Shown: piece by piece, positions 33,101 through 42,907 of the stretch
Numbering within the stretch: the first letter of the stretch is position 1
How the letters are laid out: the number at the start of each line of letters is the position of its first letter
From: Mycosarcoma maydis
Lineage: Eukaryota; Basidiomycota; Ustilaginomycetes; Ustilaginales
Direction: 5' to 3'
DNA length: 64,000 bases
Assembly: GCF_000328475.2 (NCBI RefSeq)
Contig: NC_026499.1
Location: 248,001-312,000, forward strand
Notes under the pieces: generated by a model
Database searches by the model: none
What the model was told of the DNA's origin: nothing
Seen by the model: only the letters and a program-made list of their open reading frames with translations
Made by a program: the position numbers and the translations under genes

Positions 33101-36100
33101 TCGTTGCACAACCATTACATTAATTGCTTCCTAGATTGTTCAGAAAAGCACGCACCAGCAGTACGAAAAAAGGTAGGAAACTGGTCTATACCCTATTCCA
33201 CTCAGGTTTCGTCGTTGCCCCTCCGATCGCGTCTATCACCGCTATGTGATGAGTAGTTGCATGTTCGAATTGTCGGGACGGCACCGCTCCTTGGCTGTTG
33301 TTGGGGGTTGAACGCAAATTGGACCATTGTCATGGTGGGTCAGATATTCACAGTTTCGAACCAGACCAACCATTTTTTTTTGCACTCTCTCGCCTCTCGC
33401 CCAATCTTGAGTTGTGCGGTGTGGTTCTTCGGAGGCGCCCTCACCTGTTACTGCTTTCGCTCATGTCTTTCGGCGGGAACGACTCATTGGATGTCCTGTG
33501 ACCTCTTCCCGGCTGAACTTAACACGCAGGCTATTGAATGGCCTGCACAACCTGTGGGGTTCCCCTGTATTCGTGATTCTTGAATTTTGATCAATCTATA
33601 TATTTCCAAACATTAATCACGATCAAATCTGGGAGGAAACGAAAGCCCCTTTAAGGTATGTTCATTCACAGTGCCGCCAGATGCAAAACTGTTTTTGTCA
33701 TCTTTATGGTTTGTGTTTTTTTTTCTTTGGTTAGCGTGCTGAGTTTTCTCGACTATGCAAACCACGGCCGGGCCTGGCAGAACTGACCCATCTTACGTTG
33801 CGGCACGATGTCGATGCAGGCAGCAACGAAAAGCGCAGCTTCTGAAAGGAGAAAAAAAATCATCAATCCGAGCGTAAACCCTAATTTCATATGGTCGAAT
33901 ATGCTATCGATACAAATCGACTGTTGACTAGAATTTGCGAGGAAGCGGCTCGAGGTTCCAATGTGAGCTGTTGGGGATGATGCAACGTGTTAAGCGCCAG
34001 AAGACATTCCAGGCGCTTAAGCACACTGGAGCAACCGAAAACAAAAAACAACAAAAGAAATTCCCACGCCGCATCGGGTGAAGCGTTCTGGTGCTCCAAC
34101 GGCAGAATCACAAATTGCCCGCCTGTACAGTGTTTTGACGTAACCGCAAACAAACAAACCCAATGGCTTGCAGCATCGTGCGTGTAGCATTGCCACGTAT
34201 TATAATAATTTCGATTTACAACACTGTGCAACCGCTTCTGATCCACCCAGACTGGCAGTGAGAGGGCGTGTCTCGCTTAACAGACAGATTGGAACCCACT
34301 TCTTTCACCCTCGTGATTCTTGACTTTCGCTAACCTTGTTTTGGCAGAATCAACTAGACTCTATCGAAGGCATACACAGAGCGGGAACCTTCCGGTTCTC
34401 GTTCGGCACGTTCATCGGCCAGTGGTTCGGCGCCAGTCACTCACCACTCGAGCAAAGCCAATCGATCGTGCTTTGTTGAGCAGTAGCGAAAGCCGACCAA
34501 GTCTCGCATCTACACTTACTTAAGACACGCGCTAAAACAATCGGATAGATCTTCCGTACTGCGCTTGAGATGCTGCGGTTTCCGCTTGCGTCGTGCCAGA
34601 ATGAACTCACTGACTTCCACACCTCACGAGAGTGAGCGGCAAGGCTTCACTCTCAGCATACGCTATCCGTCTCGATCAAATTCGTATCGCAAAATTTCAA
34701 GCTTTCAAGGTTTAGTGTGTTTTACGACACCCAGAAGCCAGCAAAGCAAGCTTGTTCATGTCGGGTGCCGATCGATGACGGCATCATCTCAATGTTTAGC
34801 GTTGCAGCTATGCTGCAAGATCGCATTTGGATCTCAGAGCTTGTCAAGTCGGAGGCTTGACGCATGCCTGGAAAACATCGAATTGTTTTCAACGCGATAT
34901 CGGGTCAACTACCTCGCTTGCTGGTGCATTTTTAGTAACGGATACTGTACAAGATGTGCAAGCCAAGATGTGCAAGCAACAAACGTATTTTGAGCCGCAA
35001 GTTTTAGTGTGGCCCTGACTGCATGAGGATCAAGCGTCCTGCGTCCCCACAGCATGCGATCGTACATGCGATCGCCACCTGTCATTGCCTCAACGCCAAA
35101 CAGACCGCATGCGTTCAAGGCTTTGGCGCAACGGATAAGTGATACGTCGCCCCGTGAAAACCCAAAATTCAACATTCACGATTGCCACCACGCTTGCTCT
35201 AACTCGCTGCCAATCACGAATTGAATCATGGTCAGGTAACAGTCACGAGTGCTTTAATTGTGCGTGTGTTCATGCGGATCTTGTTCGCTTTGCCGGACGC
35301 ATCTCCGACTCTTGGCGCGATTCCAAATCAGGCTCTTGCTTTACAACGCACCTAGCCACGCTCACATCTTTTTGCCCTGGCCATCACCTCGCTGCACCAT
35401 CATAACCCTATACCCAACCTTGAACCGCCGTCTTAGCCGAAGACGATCCAAACGTCAGGTGGCACTTTGCTCGGCTTGTGCTGGTACCTCCTCTTGTTAC
35501 AGGGTTAATCTACTCGAATCAATCGCCTTGGCCTTGGCAAAGTGGTTAATCGAGCGCAAACACTGCAGGACGACTCGCAATCACGTGCGATTGTAGCACA
35601 AGTTGTATCCTTCTATGTGCACAGGATGAAGAGATGGCTACAGATGCAGTCGCTAAGATCCAAGTGGCCTTTGTGTCTAGAATGAGCGAGCAAGCTTGAA
35701 CGAGGTGGTCGAGCTAACTTAGTGCGCGGTCTATGGCTTTGCCAACCGCTATGTCGTCCCACTTTGAACGAGAAACATGGTTGCTAGCAGACTTTGCATA
35801 CTCACGACTCCCGCGTCTCACCCTGACTCCGGAATTGTTTGCAAGTCAAAACTCAGCTGAATCAAGAATCGCTTAAATCGGGAATGTCGCAGGACGCGCA
35901 CCACCGAGTCAGCGCCACTTTGACTTTGGTCAACGTACAGTATTCACAACTACTCGTGATTCGTGATTCGATCTCCGACTGTCAATCGAGCTTGCAAAGG
36001 GCAGACCGAATTTTTCAGCCTTGCACGCTTTTCCAGCATTTGTGATTCCATCCTACTGACATGCTGCTGTGTCCGCACCAGTTTCTTGGCATTGCGAACG

Positions 36101-36456
36101 CTGAGATACTGTACGTACGAAGCTGGTCTCCTGAAACACGGATCGATTCTGACGTTGTGACAGCGTGTCTCTGATGTCACATCAATCACAATCGTGAATT
36201 CGTGTTCTCGCTCCGTGGTGCCACGTTCGATCGAACCACCTGTTTCGGCGAGGGGACACGCCGAACCGCGCTTTCTGGAACATGGGTCGACCTGCTCGTA
36301 TAAAGTCGTGAGTTGATTTTGCACTCACGAAGATTCTCTGAATCTGGCATGTTCTGCTCGCTTTATTCATCTACCCGATCCTGACTCTCTCAAAGCGACT
36401 ACATCGGGTCAAGATTTAGATTCCATGGCATTCGTGATTATGGGGGTTCATCCCGA

Positions 36457-36621
36457 CTGGAGTAATCCAAAACCTCCGGAGCTATAAGTGATCGGTCGCT
36501 GCCAAAATGAGCTCCAAAGCTCGGAACTCCGGAGTAAAATAATCACAGCCCAGCAGCTGTGTATCCTGTCTGGAGTAAATCTGAAATCGGGAGCATGGAG
36601 TACACTCAAAATCGGGAGCAT
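36457..36621. promoter_or_regulatory. Direct repeats and palindromes upstream of the SANT-like gene
   Basis: In the 255 bp before the start codon there are three copies of CYGGAGTAA (36457-36465, 36529-36537, 36570-36578). There is a perfect palindrome ACTCCGGAGT at 36526-36535 plus CTCCGGAG at 36474-36481. AAATCGGGAGCAT occurs as a 13-bp direct repeat at 36584-36596 and 36609-36621 with a 25-bp period. This density of repeats suggests protein-binding sites, perhaps for the adjacent gene product, or the edge of an old element. Function is inferred. Confidence 0.5.
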
Positions 36622-36711
36622 AGACACTCAAGTCACGGTTCCAAGCGCAGCACCATAGGTGGAGGCTTTTCACTTTCACTTGTGTGTTCACACCGGCACA
36701 AGCTATCAAAT

Positions 36712-38005
36712 ATGTCAGCTACCAACACCAACAATCCATCAACGCAACGCAAGGCTGTTCCGGCAAGCAAGACAGGCAGGAGGAACTATGTCTGGAGCAA
36801 CGAGGAGACACAAACTTTGGTCAATGTGCTCAAGCGCAATCTTCGGTACCAGTTACTCATTCCTGGACGGGCCACAAAAGAGCAGGAGAAGGGTCTCAAG
36901 AGGAAAATGTCTACTATGCTGCAAGCTATCTTCCCGTTAGTCTTCCCAGAGGAGCAAAAAATCGAATGGGGCCGCATCAAGTCCAAGATATTGACAATGC
37001 ACCGTCAGTACATAGCAGAGCGTGAGAGACTTGGTTAGACAGGCAGTGGTTTGCTCTTCGAGCACCTTTCAGAGGGCAGTCCAGTAAGTACAAAACAGTA
37101 TTTTTGCTGAATGACTCCAAACAAGCTAGACTGACGATGACCTTTGGTTATCACAGGCACACCTCGAGCGCCGGCGATTGGTTGCAAAACATTCGTGGTT
37201 TGAGGACTGGCACAGGATGGCTAATAACCGTGGTGATACAACACGTTCAGAGGTATTTCAAGCAGGCTCCTATGATGCTGGAGATGCGTCAGACTCTGGT
37301 TCATGCAACAACACAGCAGGAAATCAGGAGGAAGGCATTGAGACTGACCTTGAAATCGATGGAACAGACGATGAGTTGGAGAGTGCATTGAATGGAAGAG
37401 GTTTGCCCTCTTTGGATCAATTGGCAGCCAGCTCTCAGGCCAGTCCTATGGGCAAAAGGCTGTTTAGACCAGTGACACCAAATGGCTCTGGTCGTCAAAG
37501 CTACATGGAAGATGAAGATGCGGCAGAAGAGGAGCAATTAGTAGCTGACAGGCAGCAATCGGAGTCTCAGTCAAGCTCTCGGTCAAGAACACCCCTTCGT
37601 CCAGCGGCAAAGAGAGCAAGGACTTCACCTAGGAAGGCAGCAGAAATACGGGATGCATTGATTGCAACACTTGTACAGTCCAAGGAGGAGAGGAATCAGG
37701 CACGTATCAAGAAGGAAGAGGAAAAGACAAAGCGAGAGAAGCTCAAGACACGGCGAGCTCTTGCTCAGGTGCAATTGGAGAAGGAGAGGCTCGATCGTGA
37801 GGAGAGGTGGAAGCGAGAGGAGGTAGACCGGCAGGAGAGACAGAGACAAGAGGATCTTGCAAGGGAAGAACGAAGACGGAAAGAGGACAAGCAACATTCC
37901 AATGACCTGGCCTTACAGATTGTCGAGTTGCTCCAGTCTCGATCTCAGTCTCAGCATCAGGGCCTGAAATCCTCGGTCTCTTCGCTCCACGCCAACCCGT
38001 CCTGA
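36712..38005 (+). CDS. Myb/SANT-like, coiled-coil protein; two exons, in-frame TAG in the first
   Basis: From ATG 36712 the frame reads a basic N-terminus, then a Myb/SANT-like helical domain of about 85 residues (YVWSNEETQTLVNVL, KRKMSTMLQAIFPL, IEWGRIKSKILTMHRQYIAERE). After the intron at 37084-37156 the product continues with HSWFEDWHRMANN and an acidic region. It ends with a long charged coiled coil (KKEEEKTKREKLKTRRAL to RRKEDKQHSND) and stops at TGA 38005. The intron is needed to join the two frames. A TAG at 37036-37038 interrupts exon 1. Either a second small intron (GTGAGA at 37022 to TTTCAG at 37072, 51 bp, frame-neutral) removes it, or the gene carries a nonsense mutation. Such SANT-plus-coil proteins occur as transcription factors and as the DNA-binding partner in Harbinger-type elements. 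No transposase is present. Codon use is less GC-rich than in neighbours. An alternative ATG lies at 36595. Confidence 0.65.
37084..37156 (+). other. Predicted 73-bp intron of the SANT-like gene
   Basis: Donor GTAAGT at 37084, branch-like CTGAC near 37130 and acceptor TTATCACAG ending at 37156. Removing 73 bases converts the exon-1 frame to the exon-2 frame and joins SP to AHLERRRL. Confidence 0.8.
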
Positions 38006-38031
38006 GTCTAGTGCGTACCTCACCCTTCTTC

Positions 38032-38712
38032 CTACAACTGCCTAACGTAGGTACTAGGGATAATTCCCTGTCGGGTCTGATCATGAGACATCGCCCTCCA
38101 CCAATCATCCGAGATGCTTTCGGTCAGATACACATGTTCTCCCTCCTTCGCAACAAGGTCGTCTTGGTCTGTTCCGTCGCCGTAATCGTAGAGCACTTGA
38201 GCTTTGCCTATCACACCGTCTGGCAGACTGCTTGTAGGCTGGGCTGGAGCTGGAGCTGGAGCTGGAATGCCAGCAGCGGTCCTGGTCGGCGGCGGGAGGG
38301 TTCTTGATGCTGTAGATGGTGGTGTGGTCGCCTTTGGGACGCTTGAAGTAGAGCTTGTTCTGGAGCCCAAATTGATTTCTCGGATCGATCTACCACTGAC
38401 TACACTGGCAGCGACGTTGAATCCCGGTTTCGTGCTAGCAGCCGGTGCAGGAGGCGGTGCACCCTTGGAAGCAAGACCGTTGCGAGAAAATTGGTCTCGG
38501 AGTGCGTTGCTCACCGCTGCGCTAGCCGCAGCTCCCGCTGCATTCCCCGCCGCAGATGTGGCTCGATCCGTCAGCCCTGCTACTCCTCGCTGTGTGGAGA
38601 CAGGTGTAGCAGTGCTGCAAGATGAGGCAAGGCGATTTGGACGCGAAGCAAAGTACTCGTCGAGCAGCGAAAAGAACGCCTGCTTCTCTTGTGCGGGTAG
38701 GTTGGCGATCAT
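38032..38712 (-). CDS. SH3-domain protein (LSB/PIN3-like)
   Basis: From ATG 38712 the product has 226 residues. It begins MIANLPAQEKQAFFSLLDEYF, passes through an Ala/Ser/Pro-rich region with APAPAPA-type runs, and ends in an SH3 domain (about 170-226). The SH3 motifs are VLYDYGDGTDQDDLVAKEGE (ALYDY), SDDWWRAM and GIIPSTYV. SH3 proteins of this type bind proline-rich partners in actin patches and endocytosis, and yeast Lsb1/Pin3 is the nearest architecture I know. Those relatives have about 50 more residues before the LP motif. Here the frame upstream of 38712 is open to about 38810 without an ATG, so an upstream exon may be missing. Its stop is 26 bp from that of the convergent SANT-like gene, so the transcripts must overlap. 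Confidence 0.75.
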   Translation of the reverse strand: MIANLPAQEKQAFFSLLDEYFASRPNRLASSCSTATPVSTQRGVAGLTDRATSAAGNAAGAAASAAVSNALRDQFSRNGLASKGAPPPAPAASTKPGFNVAASVVSGRSIREINLGSRTSSTSSVPKATTPPSTASRTLPPPTRTAAGIPAPAPAPAQPTSSLPDGVIGKAQVLYDYGDGTDQDDLVAKEGEHVYLTESISDDWWRAMSHDQTRQGIIPSTYVRQL

Positions 38713-39342
38713 TGTGGATCGCGGCGTGCCAAGCAAAATGGCACGATCGCAAGCGCACGTCGCGTTCAGAAAGCCTTTTGCAAGATGGCCGACTCGAGAC
38801 GCAAGTCGATGCAGTCACCAGATTCGTTGATGAGCACACCTCGTCGGAAGTGCGTCGATGAGGCGATCCAGGTTAGGTTCGCATCGATAGGACCGGGGAG
38901 TGCTGCGACAACAAGCACGAAGCATTCGTGGCGTGGGTTTGAGACCGCAACGCACGGGCATTTCGAACCCTGAAATCACGAATCACGAATCACGAATAAT
39001 CGTGAATGTCTCCACATTTTTATGTTTCGGGCTGTGCTCACAGCTTGCCATTCGTGATTCTGTGATGGAACCCACGCACCAATCACGAATCGTGAATCGG
39101 CCAGAAATGCCATGCGTCGTCTTTACATCGTCTTCCACTGTGACGTTCAACGATCAGTCATTCTCAAACACGATCTTATCGATGGAAAAGTATTGAGAAG
39201 AGAACCACGGGACTAGAGTACAGAGTGCAGAAACACGATCGGCTATGGACAGAAAAGATGTCAAGAATGCATGGGTGCGTCAAGAGAATGGCTAGAAAGG
39301 AGTGCGAAAGAGGGTGGAGAAAGCAAGGGAAGCTTAGCTCTC
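38713..39342. promoter_or_regulatory. Upstream region of the SH3 gene and 3' flank of NOP56
   Basis: About 630 bp between two minus-strand genes. It holds the motif clusters 38974-39008 and 39081-39097 and ATTCGTGATT near 39051. On the minus strand a frame of about 65 codons without ATG runs from a TTTCAG acceptor (38970) to a TGA at 38766-38768. It could be an exon of the SH3 gene, but this cannot be settled here. Confidence 0.45.
38974..39008. repeat. CACGAAT heptamer array with inverted end
   Basis: Three CACGAAT heptamers in tandem are followed by AATCGTGAAT in the opposite orientation, so the array ends in a potential hairpin. The related 17-mer AATCACGAATCGTGAAT lies at 39081-39097. 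It is the exact reverse complement of the 17-mer at 4114-4130. Confidence 0.85.
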
Positions 39343-40914
39343 TCACTTCTTGGGCTTCTTTTCTTTCTTTTCCTTCTTGTCCTTCTTGTCCTTCTTGTCC
39401 TTCTTGGACTCCTTTGCCGCCTTTTTGGCCGCCTTCTCGACCTCCTTCTTTTTGTCTTTGTCGGAAGACTTGGATTTGGATTTCTTGTCCTTTTTGTCCT
39501 TCTTGCTCTTCTTATCTGCTGGATCTGTGACACCTACAGCAGCAGGCATCTGCTCCTCGTCGTCATTCTCGTCGTCGTCATCCGCATCTTCGTCCATCAG
39601 ATCGCCCGCAGCCTCCTCAATCGCCTTGATCGCCTTGCTCATAGCGTCCGAGTTCTTGCTCGGTGCCTTACCCGTTTCGTAGAATGCCAGACGCTCTTCC
39701 ACCTGCACCGCCAGCACTTCACCGAACTTGGTGGTGGGCGTGTCGGAGAAGCAGTCGATGCGCGAAGCGATCGAGATCTTGTTGGCGAGGAAACGCGACA
39801 TGCGACCCTTGTTCTTGGGCGCAGCACGTGCAATGGCAGAAGCGTGATAGATCAGACCGTACTTGGGCGTGTTGCCTTTGGTCTTGAGCGCACGGAAAAG
39901 CGCCTTTTCAGCACCCAAGATCTGTACCGTCGAGGCGGGGTACTTGGCCAGGTTGGTCAACGAACCAGCGTGACTGATGAGACGAGCACCGATGATCTCA
40001 CCCAGAAGCGCTGAGAGGTTGGGCGCAACGAGGTGCATCTTTTCGATGAGATACTTGTGCATGTTTTTGCGGTACTCGCCAAGGTTGATGACGCGGTCGG
40101 CAAAGTTGAGAATGTTGTGCATGTCGAGCTCACCGATTTCTTGACCCATGCTAGCACGAGCGGCGTCGAGGATGTTCTTGGCGGTGGTTTCATCGCCGGA
40201 AAGAATGTCGGTCATGTCCTCGACGTCTTCTTCCGAGAGACGCTCCTTGTTGCGGATCAGCTTGGCAAGTTTGGCGTACGTGAGGTTGTCGGTGGTCAAC
40301 TTGACAAGTTCGGGAAAGTGCCAGCCGTACCATTCGCGAACACGCATGGAAAAAGTGTTAACGTCCTTGTCAAGAGTGTCGAGCAAAGCAATCGCCTGAA
40401 TGATCATGTTGTCACTTCGGTTGACGTTGAACTTGACTTTGGAACGCGAGTAACTGTGACCGAGACCGAGCTGCGCCTTGGCAAGATCGCCATCCGCCAT
40501 ACCCTTGAGCAGCTTCTCAGCATGCTGACGAACACCACGGATGAGTTCGAGCGAGGTCTCGCCAGTGTCGCATGGGATGCCGAGCTCACCAACGATGGAA
40601 GAAGCCAGGTTCCTGTCCTGAACACCGAGAATGACGCTCTTCTTCTTACCAGACGAGAGGTTGAGTGTGAGGAGCGACTTGAGATAATCGTTGACAACAC
40701 CTTCCGAAATGTCGAGTGAGGCTTGGAGTGCGTCGAGGGCGTTCTTGAAGGGCGAAAAGGAGAGAAGCTTGACCATTTTGCCGAAAGTGTTGACTTCATT
40801 GACGCTCTCCTGAACCGCACGCGTGAGCGAGCCGATCTCCTCGACGGCGGCAACCTCGAAGACGGCACATCCCGTGGCGCACTCGAAGAGGATGTGGGTT
40901 GGTGCGGACGACAT
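39343..40914 (-). CDS. NOP56: NOP56, core protein of box C/D snoRNPs
   Basis: NOP56 with NOP58, fibrillarin and Snu13 forms the nucleolar particle that 2'-O-methylates rRNA and takes part in pre-rRNA cleavage. The 523-residue product has the NOP5NT domain (ILFECATGCAVFEV to DISEGVV, residues 1-75) and the central region with AQLGLGHSYSRSKVKFNVNR and the IIQAIALLDTLDKDVNTF helix. The RNP-binding Nop domain is MHLVAPNLSALLGEIIGARLISHAGSL (about 290-320), followed by QILGAEKALFRALKTKGNTPKYGLIYH. The tail (about 450-523) is almost all Lys, Asp, Glu and Ser (KKDKKDKK repeats), as in yeast Nop56. Details such as VREWYGWHFPEL and the GVRQHAEKLLKG segment fit NOP56 rather than NOP58. Start ATG 40914, stop TGA 39343, no introns. 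It is divergent from SCL1. Confidence 0.93.
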   Translation of the reverse strand: MSSAPTHILFECATGCAVFEVAAVEEIGSLTRAVQESVNEVNTFGKMVKLLSFSPFKNALDALQASLDISEGVVNDYLKSLLTLNLSSGKKKSVILGVQDRNLASSIVGELGIPCDTGETSLELIRGVRQHAEKLLKGMADGDLAKAQLGLGHSYSRSKVKFNVNRSDNMIIQAIALLDTLDKDVNTFSMRVREWYGWHFPELVKLTTDNLTYAKLAKLIRNKERLSEEDVEDMTDILSGDETTAKNILDAARASMGQEIGELDMHNILNFADRVINLGEYRKNMHKYLIEKMHLVAPNLSALLGEIIGARLISHAGSLTNLAKYPASTVQILGAEKALFRALKTKGNTPKYGLIYHASAIARAAPKNKGRMSRFLANKISIASRIDCFSDTPTTKFGEVLAVQVEERLAFYETGKAPSKNSDAMSKAIKAIEEAAGDLMDEDADDDDENDDEEQMPAAVGVTDPADKKSKKDKKDKKSKSKSSDKDKKKEVEKAAKKAAKESKKDKKDKKDKKEKKEKKPKK

Positions 40915-41989
40915 GGTGACGATGGTATGAGACTAGCAAGATGAGGTTAGGCGAGCTGCTGCGTCCAGTGTAGGAAAGGCTGCAAGAAAAGAAGAAAAGC
41001 TGCGCACGAGGGCAACCGTGCCGAACGACAAAGCCGAACGAATGAATGAATGCAGCTGTGATGTGTAGTGCTGAGAACGTCTCTGCAGTCACGAGACGAA
41101 ACGAGACAGGGATCCGATGTGGTGTTGTGAAGCGAGGGCAGCACAGCACTAATCTTCTGATGGCGACCAAGCTCGAGCTCAACAAGCTTTTGGACCTACA
41201 GAAAAAATTCCAGTTGGGATTCACTCAGGCAGTAACGACGAGTCGGTCTTCTTTTCCGCTTTGGCCTAATTTAGCTAACTTAGAACGCCTTTGCCAAAGA
41301 CAAAAAAGAAAAATTTGATTTTTTTTTTTCTTCTCCTCCTCCTTCTTCTTTTCTGAGCTCAGAAGCGCAATCAAGCACAAAGTCACGAGTTGCAAACAGA
41401 CACAAGAAAGCTGCTCCAATTTGAATTCACGATGGTTGATCGTGAATCACGTGGAACGGTCTGTCTCAATCGGGAAACAAGCACGAATGGATCAAATCGG
41501 CGATGAAACGCTGCCAAAATGGTCATTAATTCCAACACAAAGGCTTCGTGCTTGTTCAAGCGGATGCGCGCGTAAGTCACGAGTCGTGAGTGGTGATCGA
41601 GTGTGCAGTGCCTCTCTGCCAGGCGTGAGTCTCTCTCAAAGTCAGAAGCAGGCGTGGCCAACAAGAAACGCTCAGACCGCGTCGTCAGTGCAGCGTGTGG
41701 AGCACTCACCACTGAGAGTAGCCAAGTGAAAGTCACGAGTGTCACTTTTTGGTGCACATTCCACTTTTCCTTTCCATATCGTCGTCATCATCGTCTACCT
41801 CGTTCAGCATTGCTCTAGCAGCCTTAATTGCCGAATCTTCACCTTCTACTACAGCACGACTGATATCTGGCGTTCGTCCTCGAAACGTTGAGCTTTCAAC
41901 ACCGAGACTCTCCCTTCCTTGGGTTTGCAAGCACTCCGCGCTCACAAGATTCGATCGTCTAGTGCTTAGTACAAACATACGCTCTCACA
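40915..41989. promoter_or_regulatory. Divergent promoter region of NOP56 and SCL1
   Basis: About 1.07 kb between opposite start codons. A T-rich tract lies at 41317-41352 next to AAAAATTT (41309-41316), with GAAAAAATTC at 41201-41210. These resemble RRPE words and mirror the DBP7/SDA1 promoter. CACGA words occur near 41424-41455, 41570-41592 (AGTCACGAGTCGTGAGT, a 17-bp near-palindrome) and 41730-41740. I did not find a clear proteasome-associated control element (GGTGGCAAA). Confidence 0.5.
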
Positions 41990-42907
41990 ATGTCGCGCTC
42001 GTCGTACGACCGATATCTCACCATCTTCTCCCCGGACGGACGGCTGTACCAGGTCGAGTATGCCTTCAAGGCGATCAACACCGCCGGGCTAACTAGCATC
42101 GCCGTCCGTGGCAAAGACTGTTCCGTCGTTGTGGGGCAAAAGAAGGTCCCCGACAAGCTCATCGATGCCTCGTCTGTCACCAACATCTTCAACCTCACTC
42201 CTGAGATTGGATGCATCATGACGGGTCGCGTCGCTGATGCTCGAGCGCAGGTGCAAAGGGCGAAAATGGAAGCGGCCGATTTCAAGTACAAGTACGGTTA
42301 CGCCATCACACCCGATCTGCTCGCCAAGAGGATGGCCAACATGAACCAGGTGTATACGCAACGTGCTGCAATGAGGCCGTATGGTGTTTCAATGATTTTG
42401 GTCGGTATCGATGCCGAACGTGGACCTCAGATTTTCAAGATCGATCCAGCTGGATACTATGTCGGATTCCGAGCTACCGCTGCAGGTGTAAAGCAGACGG
42501 AAGCGACCAACTTTTTGGAAAAACAGTTCAAGAAGTCTTCCACCACCACCACGGGTGATGCTGCCAGTGCGGTGCCCGAAGCACCAGCAGGCGCATCAGC
42601 TACAGACGCAGCGGCACTGGAAGCAGAACACATTTCGTCCAACTTGACCATGCAACAAACACTCGATCTCGCAGTCAACACGCTAGCTACGGTACTCGCA
42701 CAGGACCTCAAGCCAAGCGAGCTGGAAGTGGCCATCGTAGGTGGTCCCGACGCAGCCAAGGTCACTTTGGGCGGCGACGACGAAGGCGGTATCGCACAAT
42801 TGGATTCGAGCACGTTGTCAAAGGAGGTGCAACAGCAAAAGAGGTTTAGAAAGTTGAACGACGAAGAGATCTCGGTCATTTTGGAGAGGTTGGCTGAACG
42901 CGATTAG
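41990..42907 (+). CDS. SCL1: 20S proteasome subunit alpha1
   Basis: One of the seven alpha subunits forming the outer gate rings of the 20S proteasome. The N-terminal alpha-subunit signature is present ([20 protein letters not shown]), followed by [27 protein letters not shown] and [28 protein letters not shown], which place it with yeast Scl1 (human PSMA6) among the seven types. [17 protein letters not shown] is also characteristic. There is no catalytic N-terminal Thr, as expected for an alpha subunit. At 305 residues it is longer than the usual 240-260 because of an Ala/Thr/Glu-rich insert at about residues 183-220 and a Gly/Asp-rich stretch (GGDDEGG) near the C-terminus. Start ATG 41990 has context CACAATG, and the gene is intronless. 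Confidence 0.93.
   Translation: MSRSSYDRYLTIFSPDGRLYQVEYAFKAINTAGLTSIAVRGKDCSVVVGQKKVPDKLIDASSVTNIFNLTPEIGCIMTGRVADARAQVQRAKMEAADFKYKYGYAITPDLLAKRMANMNQVYTQRAAMRPYGVSMILVGIDAERGPQIFKIDPAGYYVGFRATAAGVKQTEATNFLEKQFKKSSTTTTGDAASAVPEAPAGASATDAAALEAEHISSNLTMQQTLDLAVNTLATVLAQDLKPSELEVAIVGGPDAAKVTLGGDDEGGIAQLDSSTLSKEVQQQKRFRKLNDEEISVILERLAERD

Larger units (their letters stand above)
26362..36711. other. 10.3-kb region with no supportable gene
   Basis: Both strands were read for domains and none was found. The frames present (up to about 200 codons, for example 32660-33256 and 31272-31679) are low in information, mostly lack homology-like motifs and often start without ATG. It includes the (TG)29 run at 27131-27188 and AT-rich stretches at about 29190-29240 and 33590-33720. 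CACGA/TCGTG words are scattered near 28690, 29518, 32268, 32544, 32566, 32673, 33569, 35172, 35208, 35957, 36190 and 36431. Possibilities are a long regulatory region for the forkhead gene, a decayed mobile element or genes, or unrecognised non-coding RNA. I cannot choose among them. Confidence 0.55.

Noticed and set aside
32660..33256. 198-codon frame in the gene desert
   Set aside because: It passes through several CACGA words, has no recognisable motif, and its amino-acid composition looks random.
36440..38030. Complete Harbinger-type transposon around the SANT-like gene
   Set aside because: No DDE transposase frame and no matching terminal repeat on the right side. The SH3 gene begins only 26 bp after the stop.
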